DNA from: Acidobacteriaceae bacterium
GTDB lineage: Bacteria; Acidobacteriota; Terriglobia; Bryobacterales; Bryobacteraceae
DNA length: 10,621 bases
Direction of reading: 5' to 3'
Assembly: GCA_019244945.1 (NCBI GenBank)
Contig: JAFASD010000510.1
Coordinates: 1 to 10,621 of the forward strand
Below are positions 5,805-10,621 of this stretch, one piece after another (position 1 is the stretch's first letter; the number at the start of each line of letters is the position of its first letter). A program made the position numbers and the translations under genes. The notes below the pieces were generated by a model that was not told the DNA's origin, ran no database searches, and saw only the letters and a program-made list of their open reading frames with translations.

Positions 5805-8624
5805 ATGAAAGGTCAGTTTCAGGTTCTTTATCGTGAGTTTCTCTTCCGTGTAGTCGACCTGGAAATACTCGCGCCGCAAGGCGAAATAAGTAAGCTTCTG
5901 GGACAGTTTGCGGCAGTGCTTGTCTTCGTCGGCTTTTGGGTGCTGCTTCCCGCCGTGATCCTGAGCAACGGCTCCCCTTCGGAAGGTACGCTCCTGCTCA
6001 CTTGGACTACGCAACATTTCATTGTCGCGACGACGATGCTGGTAGTCGGCTTATTTGCGGTTCTAAGCTGGGAATCCATGTTCCCGGACCGGCGCGACGT
6101 GATGGTGCTGAGTCCTTTGCCGGTACGAGAACGCACGCTCTTGCTCGGGAAGGTCGCGGCGGTAGCTACTGCGTTGGGTATTACCGTGCTCTGCCTCAAC
6201 GTTTTGCCCAGCCTGGTGGCGCCGTTTGTCTTCTCCAGCGCGCCAACGCTTCCCCCGCCAAAATACGATCCGGCGGTGCCGCCGGTACGCGTGGCTGCGT
6301 TCAAGGATGTGCTGGATCGCGATATGGCGGCGGCGTTGAACCCTGCAACCGGCAAACTGGCGCTTGGAGACGATGCGGGGATCTCCATCGGAATCGTGGA
6401 GCATGGGGTGTGCCGCGTATTTACATATGGAACCGCGAATTCCAACTCCATTTTCGAAATTGGTTCCGTCACCAAAACCTTTACGGGCTTGTTGCTGGCC
6501 CAGATGGCGGCGCAGGGGAAGGTCAGCCTCGATGAACCGGTCCGTGAGCTACTGCCGAAAGGCACGGTGAAGAAGCCCACGGGCGCTGAGATTACCTTGG
6601 TGGATCTGGCGACTCAACACTCCGGGTTGCCGTCAATGCCCGACAACTTTCATCCCGAAGATAAGGCCAACCCTTACGCCGATTATCGGGCCGAGAACTT
6701 ATACGCGTTCATTACGAAGTGGGGTGTCGCCCGGCCTAGGCATCCTTCCTACTTGTACAGCAATCTCGGTTTTGGACTGCTTGGTCAAGCGCTCGCAAAC
6801 AGGGCGGGAACGACTTATTCGAAGCTCCTGAGCCTGGAGATCACCCAACCGCTTCGCATGGACGACACCTTCGCGTCGCCTTCCGCGGAACACGCGAAGC
6901 GTATCATCCAGGGATACGACGGCTTGGCGCATGGTCCCGTTCCTGGATGGGATTTGGAGGCATTAGCCGGGGCTGGGGCGATTCGCTCGAGTGCGCATGA
7001 CCTTCTCCAATATCTCGAAGCCCAGTTGCATCCGGAAAAGTTTCCACGGCTTTCGGCCGCGCTGCGCGAATCTCATCGGCTCCAGGCTGATGTGTCGCCC
7101 GGGCGGCGCATCGCGCTCGCGTGGGTGCGTGACGCGAGTTCGGGAATATTTGCGCACGCCGGCGCAACCGCCGGATACACGAGCTACGCGTTCTTCCATC
7201 CCGAGGGAGATTACGGCGCTGTGGTGCTTATCAACACGGGGCCGAATCTGATTCTGAATCCGCAACAGCTCGCTGACCATATCCGGCAGAGGCTGACAGG
7301 GGCGCCGGCGGTTTCGCTTGTCACGTGGATCAAGGGCGGCCAAAGTGGGATTTGGGGTACTATGCGGTCTCTCGGCGCATACTGGACAACGTTGTTCGCC
7401 GCTGGAGCTTTTGTCTTTTGCTGCGTCCTCACCTTGCAGGGATTGGCGCAATTGTTGCCGCGGCAGGCATTTCTGCGCGTCTCGTCGCTTCTGCAGCTAG
7501 CGTGCTTTTGCCTCTGCCTGTTGGTTTACTTTCTGCAGCCGCCGTTCGCCAAGCCGACCGAACTCCTGGACAACCGAGAGCTGCTGTCGTGGTTGCCGTC
7601 GTACTGGTTCTTCGGCCTGTTTCAAGCGCTCAATGGCCCACTGCCGCCGCTGCTTGCTCCTCTGGTACAGCGGGCGTGGATGAGTCTCGCGATTTCGGCT
7701 TGCGGAGCGGCTGGCGCATACATGATCTGCTATTTTCGTACCCTGGGTAAGATTGCCGAGCAACCCGATATTCTGCCTGCGTCCCGGCGGCTGAGATGGG
7801 TGCCGCCATTCGGGAATTCGCTAGAAAGCGCCATTGGCCAATTTGCGGTACGGACGTTGTTGCGCAGCCGGCAGCACCGCGTGATTTTGACGTTCTACTT
7901 GGGAGCGGCGCTGGGATTGGCATTTTTCATATCGAAAGCGCCGCTTCTCGGCCAGCAAGGCGCGGCGACCCACAGTTGGTACCTGGTGAGCACGCCATTG
8001 CTGATGTCCAGCATCCTCGTGATGTGTGGCGCAGCGGTGGGGGCCCGCGTTGTTTTCTCACTACCCATGGAGCTTCGGGCGAACTGGATCTTTCGGGTGA
8101 TGCCGACTCCCGGGGCGTCGCTATGTGTTGCGGCCAACCGTCGGTTGCTTTATGGGCTTGCTGTGCTGCCTGCAGGGGCGGCGATGGCGGTACTATTCTT
8201 TTGCATTTGGCCCTGGCGGGTGGCGGCGGCCCACCTCGTCATGCTTGGGCTTATTGGGATACTTGTCAGCGAACTCTCACTGCGCAATTTCCAAAAAATT
8301 CCCTTCACTTGTGCATACCTTCCGGGCAAATCACACTTCCACATGGCGGTTGTGATCTTCCTGAGCCTCATGCTTCGTTTCGAGAACGGCGCCGCCTTCG
8401 AACTCGGCGCGTTGAATGATCCCGCGCTATACGCGGCTCTGGTCGCCATTCTCGTGACTTTGGCTGGAGCCATCCGATGGCGGAGGGCTGTGCAAGCGAA
8501 ATCGGAAGAAGCTGGAGTGCAATTTGAAGATGAGCCCGAGCCGGCGGTTCTCAGATTGGGTCTGCAGCATCGGGACGGGGTACTGCCGACGAATTCATCG
8601 CTAGCGGTATCTCGTGTCCCTTGA
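5805..8624 (+). CDS. ABC permease with an inserted periplasmic serine hydrolase domain (beta-lactamase/D-aminopeptidase, PF00144-like)
   Basis: From ATG 5805 this encodes 939 residues; AGG six bases upstream supports this start over a TTG at 5784 that would overlap the ATPase gene. Residues 1-140 form a permease N-terminus (QFQVLYREFLFRVVDLE) with membrane helices near 34-53, 70-88 and 116-140. Residues ~165-500 form a class C beta-lactamase-like serine hydrolase: nucleophile motif S221-VT-K224 within FEIGSVTKTFTG, Y318-S-N320, and H451-A-G453 at the place of KTG. Residues ~525-890 return to permease, with about eight more helices starting near 525, 557, 624, 692, 728, 780, 805 and 872, and then a polar C-terminal tail. 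Arginine-rich loops after helix 2 (FPDRRD, PVRERT) and after helix 6 put those loops inside, which places the hydrolase outside the membrane. HAG rather than KTG is known from D-aminopeptidases and related esterases, so beta-lactam cleavage is not the best guess. The partner ATPase is encoded immediately upstream. Confidence 0.9.
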   Translation: MKGQFQVLYREFLFRVVDLEILAPQGEISKLLGQFAAVLVFVGFWVLLPAVILSNGSPSEGTLLLTWTTQHFIVATTMLVVGLFAVLSWESMFPDRRDVMVLSPLPVRERTLLLGKVAAVATALGITVLCLNVLPSLVAPFVFSSAPTLPPPKYDPAVPPVRVAAFKDVLDRDMAAALNPATGKLALGDDAGISIGIVEHGVCRVFTYGTANSNSIFEIGSVTKTFTGLLLAQMAAQGKVSLDEPVRELLPKGTVKKPTGAEITLVDLATQHSGLPSMPDNFHPEDKANPYADYRAENLYAFITKWGVARPRHPSYLYSNLGFGLLGQALANRAGTTYSKLLSLEITQPLRMDDTFASPSAEHAKRIIQGYDGLAHGPVPGWDLEALAGAGAIRSSAHDLLQYLEAQLHPEKFPRLSAALRESHRLQADVSPGRRIALAWVRDASSGIFAHAGATAGYTSYAFFHPEGDYGAVVLINTGPNLILNPQQLADHIRQRLTGAPAVSLVTWIKGGQSGIWGTMRSLGAYWTTLFAAGAFVFCCVLTLQGLAQLLPRQAFLRVSSLLQLACFCLCLLVYFLQPPFAKPTELLDNRELLSWLPSYWFFGLFQALNGPLPPLLAPLVQRAWMSLAISACGAAGAYMICYFRTLGKIAEQPDILPASRRLRWVPPFGNSLESAIGQFAVRTLLRSRQHRVILTFYLGAALGLAFFISKAPLLGQQGAATHSWYLVSTPLLMSSILVMCGAAVGARVVFSLPMELRANWIFRVMPTPGASLCVAANRRLLYGLAVLPAGAAMAVLFFCIWPWRVAAAHLVMLGLIGILVSELSLRNFQKIPFTCAYLPGKSHFHMAVVIFLSLMLRFENGAAFELGALNDPALYAALVAILVTLAGAIRWRRAVQAKSEEAGVQFEDEPEPAVLRLGLQHRDGVLPTNSSLAVSRVP

Positions 8625-8703
8625 AGCTCCGCTGCATAGGTCCGCGTAAGAACTTTAGTAGCGCGGTTCGGCCAGGCGGCTCGCCGCGGCACCCTTCGAT
8701 GCT

Positions 8704-8745
8704 GTTAAAAAACTCCCGGGGCGAGGGGCCGGGCGGCTTTCTTTC
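8704..8745. terminator. Possible terminator hairpin after the ABC operon
   Basis: CCCGG at 8715-8719 can pair with CCGGG at 8729-8733 around a 9-base GC-rich loop. An A6 run lies just before it, and a T-rich CTTTCTTT tract follows shortly after on the plus strand. On the minus strand the same hairpin is followed by AGTTTTTT. It could act in either direction and lies about 90 bases after the permease stop. The stem is short. Confidence 0.35.
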
Positions 8746-8783
8746 AACTTCGTCGTGTTGCGTTTGAAAGGATGGCCTTTTCA

Positions 8784-8893
8784 GGCACAGGATACTATCC
8801 GCTGACCGCCACGGGCGACGTGGGAATCGGCAATCCCTTCCTGGGCGGCGGTGCCCCCGAGGCGTTCAGCTGGCGGCCAAATTCAATTTCTGA
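8784..8893 (+). pseudogene. TonB-dependent receptor 3'-end remnant, frameshifted
   Basis: This is a fragment matching the last 36 codons and stop of the receptor that ends at 1299. In frame from 8784 it reads GTGYYPLTATGDVGIGNPFL before a single G is lost from the GGTGGC stretch. The shift leads to APEAFSWRPNSISEALAV and a stop at 8907-8909, while the ancestral stop survives as TGA at 8891-8893. Of the seven coding substitutions relative to the left copy, six are synonymous and the seventh is isoleucine to valine. The sequence therefore diverged while under selection as a receptor, and the frameshift came later. No receptor-like sequence is visible upstream of 8784, so only the tail remains. 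Confidence 0.85.
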
Positions 8894-8939
8894 GGCGCTG
8901 GCAGTATGACTCAAGGCCAACAAGCGGCCTGACTGCCTT
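8784..8939 (+). repeat. Long direct repeat, right copy
   Basis: This 156-base stretch is the partner of 1189-1345, about 92% identical by hand count and in the same orientation. It includes 46 bases beyond the ancestral receptor stop. The two copies bracket about 7.4 kb holding the outer-membrane-protein block and the complete PadR-ABC-hydrolase operon. Confidence 0.93.
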
Positions 8940-9474
8940 TAGAGTGGAATGGGCGAAGGTTCGAGAGCTGGTGCGGGTCGTCAAGGCAGAGGGTTGGAGG
9001 CATCTTCGAACAACATGCAGTCATCGACACTATAAGCATTCCTCAAAGCCTTATGAAAGCCGATTCCCCCAGCGAGGTCTCAACAATGACAGCGTTGCGG
9101 ACGAACCGTCAACGTGGTTTCTCCCCGGCGAACGGTTGGACACACTACGGCAGACGAAGGAGTTTATTCGAGCTTTCATTCTGCAACAGATGTTTGCGAG
9201 TGTCATGCTCGGCAGGCCCGGTAAAAGGGCGCGAAAGAAATGCCCAGATGATCGGGGACTAAACTTGCGATTCAATTTTGCGTCAGACTTTTGCAACACC
9301 CGATGGCCTGATTCTATGGGTTCTGGCTCTTCGCAAAACTTACCCGTTATGACACAGATGGGGCTTGCTGCCGCAGGCTAGTCCAAAGATGCCAACACGT
9401 TTTTGCCCAGCAGTGAAGTCTTTGCCTTCACTAACGTGGTTTTCGTCGCGCGTTGGCACTGGAGAGAGAGCGGC
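8940..9474. other. Gene-poor stretch between the receptor remnant and the SDR gene
   Basis: I see no convincing gene here. An open frame crosses 8851-9381 on the plus strand, but it starts inside the frameshifted receptor tail and its product is low-complexity, basic and unlike any family I know. Minus-strand frames are short and look random. The stretch has a GGCTCTTCGCAAAACT motif at 9325-9340 and a perfect hairpin at 9412-9432. It probably consists of decayed sequence next to a rearrangement junction. Confidence 0.6.
9412..9432. repeat. Perfect 7-bp hairpin downstream of the SDR gene
   Basis: AGTGAAG and CTTCACT form a perfect stem around a 7-base loop. The hairpin lies 42 bases past the SDR stop codon on the minus strand. 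No T-run follows on that strand, so it is at best a processing or stabilising 3' hairpin rather than a standard intrinsic terminator. Confidence 0.4.
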
Positions 9475-10239
9475 TCAGCGGGCGGTATATCCGCCGTCGA
9501 CGACCAGAACACTGCCGATAGCGAAGCTCGCGGCTGAACTGGAAAGCCAGATGATTGAGGACGCGATCTCGTCGGCCTGCCCAAGTCGTCCGAGCGGGAT
9601 GCTGTCGATCACCGCCTGCACGCTTTCCGGGTGATCTTTCAGAGCTTTGTCTACCATCGGCGTCATGACAGGGCCGGGGCAGACAACATTGATCCGGATG
9701 CCTTTGGTTGCGTATTCGAGTGCAGCGCTCTTTGTCAGGCCGATGACGCCGTGCTTCGATGCTGTGTAAGCCCCCAGCCCAGCAATACCGGCGAGCCCGC
9801 TGTTAGACGAAACATTGACGATGGCCCCACGACGCTGCTGGCGCATGTACGCGAGCTCGTACTTCATGCAGTTCCATACACCCCGAAGATTAACGGCAAT
9901 GGCGCGGTCGAAATCCTGGCTGGCCGCATCGGCCGTCTCTACGGAAGGAACATGAATCCCGGCATTGTTACAGGCCAGGTCCAGTCCTCCCAGCGTCGAG
10001 ACGGTCTGTTCAATGGCGGCCTTCACCTGATCTTCCTGTGAAATATCGCAGCGCAGTCCGAGAGCTTTATGCCCCGCCGTTGTGAGGCCTTCTGCCGCCC
10101 TCACCACGCCAGCTTCGTCCATGTCGAGAAGAGCGACGGCCGCGCCCGCCTCGGCATAGGCGTTCGCCGTGGCAAGACCGATGCCCCCCGCCGCGCCAGT
10201 CACAAGAGCGACATAGCCCTTAAAAATCTGTTCTGTCAT
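9475..10239 (-). CDS. Short-chain dehydrogenase/reductase (classical SDR, probably NAD-dependent)
   Basis: This encodes a 254-residue cytoplasmic oxidoreductase of usual length for classical SDRs. The Rossmann glycine motif is TGAAGGIG (14-21). An aspartate ends strand 2 (D39 in LLDMD), which favours NAD(H) over NADP(H). D65-I66 contacts the adenine ring, NNAG is at 91-94, and the catalytic residues are N117, S144 or S145, Y158 and K162 (YTASK). PGPVMTPM (188-195) follows, and the C-terminus ends in VVDGGYTAR. The ATG has AGGAG nine bases upstream. The substrate cannot be inferred; glucose 1-dehydrogenase-like and 3-oxoacyl-ACP reductase-like members share these motifs. It follows the DUF2255 gene by 34 bases on the same strand, and such pairing suggests one transcript. 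Confidence 0.95.
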   Translation of the reverse strand: MTEQIFKGYVALVTGAAGGIGLATANAYAEAGAAVALLDMDEAGVVRAAEGLTTAGHKALGLRCDISQEDQVKAAIEQTVSTLGGLDLACNNAGIHVPSVETADAASQDFDRAIAVNLRGVWNCMKYELAYMRQQRRGAIVNVSSNSGLAGIAGLGAYTASKHGVIGLTKSAALEYATKGIRINVVCPGPVMTPMVDKALKDHPESVQAVIDSIPLGRLGQADEIASSIIWLSSSAASFAIGSVLVVDGGYTAR

Positions 10240-10273
10240 CTGCGATATCTCCTGATTGAATTAAGGCCGGGCT

Positions 10274-10621
10274 CTACCGATCGACGGGGATAATGATCAC
10301 CGTCGCGGCCCGCGCCTTGTGGCCAATCATGGAAGCGAGATAGGGACTGCTGCCGTATTTCGCTTTGTAGGCTTCGTCGATTTGCTCAGCAAGCGCGTCG
10401 TTAGCCCGCGCGAATGCCACGTCCCGCTTCATGCTGGCCGCTGTAATGCGACCAGCTTTCTGACGCAGGGCGGCGTCGTACCAGCTCGATGCCGTTCCGT
10501 TATAGGCCCGTGCATAGAGGTTTCCATCGACCACCACCGACCATATCCAAGTCGGCGTACCGTAGGTGACGCCATCATCCCGAAAAGGGGCGATGTGCAG
10601 GTCGTCAGTGTCCGCTATCCA
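10274..10621 (-). CDS. DUF2255-family protein, start outside window
   Basis: The frame is open to the window edge, giving 115 residues without a start. The visible part begins WIADTDDLHIAPFRDDGVTY and runs through GTPTWIWSVVVDGNLYARAY, then SSWYDAALRQKAGRI and AKYGSSPYLASMIG, and ends ATVIIIPVDR. This is the pattern of the small DUF2255 proteins (about 120 residues), so only a few N-terminal residues should be missing. The fold resembles flavin-binding split-barrel nitroreductase-type proteins as far as I remember, but function is not established. It is the upstream partner of the SDR gene, 34 bases away. A GTG further inside the frame is not the true start, because conserved family sequence lies upstream of it. 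Confidence 0.85.
   Translation of the reverse strand, partial: WIADTDDLHIAPFRDDGVTYGTPTWIWSVVVDGNLYARAYNGTASSWYDAALRQKAGRITAASMKRDVAFARANDALAEQIDEAYKAKYGSSPYLASMIGHKARAATVIIIPVDR

Noticed and set aside
5784..5805. TTG start for the permease overlapping the ATPase gene
   Set aside because: The ATG at 5805 has AGG at good spacing and gives the MKGQFQVLYREF start expected for the family; the seven extra residues look unrelated.
5828..6580. 250-codon minus-strand frame rich in Ser/Thr/Arg
   Set aside because: It is antisense to the permease/hydrolase gene and its composition is that of a shadow frame.
7796..8419. 207-codon plus-strand frame inside the permease gene
   Set aside because: It overlaps in another frame the clear membrane-helix coding of the permease and shows no motif.
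8851..9381. 176-codon plus-strand frame after the ABC operon
   Set aside because: It begins within the frameshifted receptor tail and has no recognisable fold or ribosome-binding site. I treat it as chance, although expression data could overturn this.
1..10621. CRISPR arrays, tRNA or rRNA genes
   Set aside because: No regularly spaced short repeats and no tRNA- or rRNA-like sequence were seen on either strand.

Overview
This window looks chromosomal and most likely comes from an Acidobacteriota bacterium (Acidobacteriia/Terriglobia-like). The reasons are an Oar-like TonB-dependent receptor of the type expanded in that phylum, PadR regulators placed beside transporter genes, a MetA-type outer-membrane protein, and a large permease fused to a serine hydrolase. 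This assignment rests on protein style recognised by eye, not on a database search.

Layout. (1) Positions 1-1299 (+) hold the C-terminal part of a TonB-dependent receptor. (2) Positions 3799-1464 (-) hold a co-directional block: a decayed DoxX-family pseudogene, an outer-membrane beta-barrel protein, and two translationally coupled small membrane proteins. (3) Position 3806 onward (+) starts with a stand-alone PadR regulator, divergent from the DoxX relic. It is followed by a second PadR gene with a near-consensus sigma70 promoter, a small membrane protein, an ABC ATPase, and an ABC permease carrying a complete SxxK serine-hydrolase domain between its third and fourth membrane helices. These four genes (4347-8624) are tightly spaced and probably form one operon. 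(4) Positions 8784-8939 carry a second, frameshifted copy of the last ~110 coding bases of the TonB receptor plus ~46 bases of its downstream flank. (5) Positions 8940-9474 contain no convincing gene. (6) Positions 10621-9475 (-) hold a DUF2255-family gene that runs off the window, followed by a classical short-chain dehydrogenase.

How the genes may work together. The PadR/ABC/hydrolase operon has the layout of a ligand-responsive export or detoxification unit: a PadR sensor, an ATPase, and a permease whose hydrolase is predicted by the positive-inside rule to face the periplasm. The hydrolase has SVTK, YSN and HAG motifs. HAG in place of KTG points to a D-aminopeptidase or esterase-like enzyme rather than a true beta-lactamase. 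The whole 7.4-kb block between the two receptor tails is bounded by ~92% identical direct repeats of 157 and 156 bp. This suggests either loss of a second tandem receptor gene or insertion of the block at the 3' end of a receptor gene.
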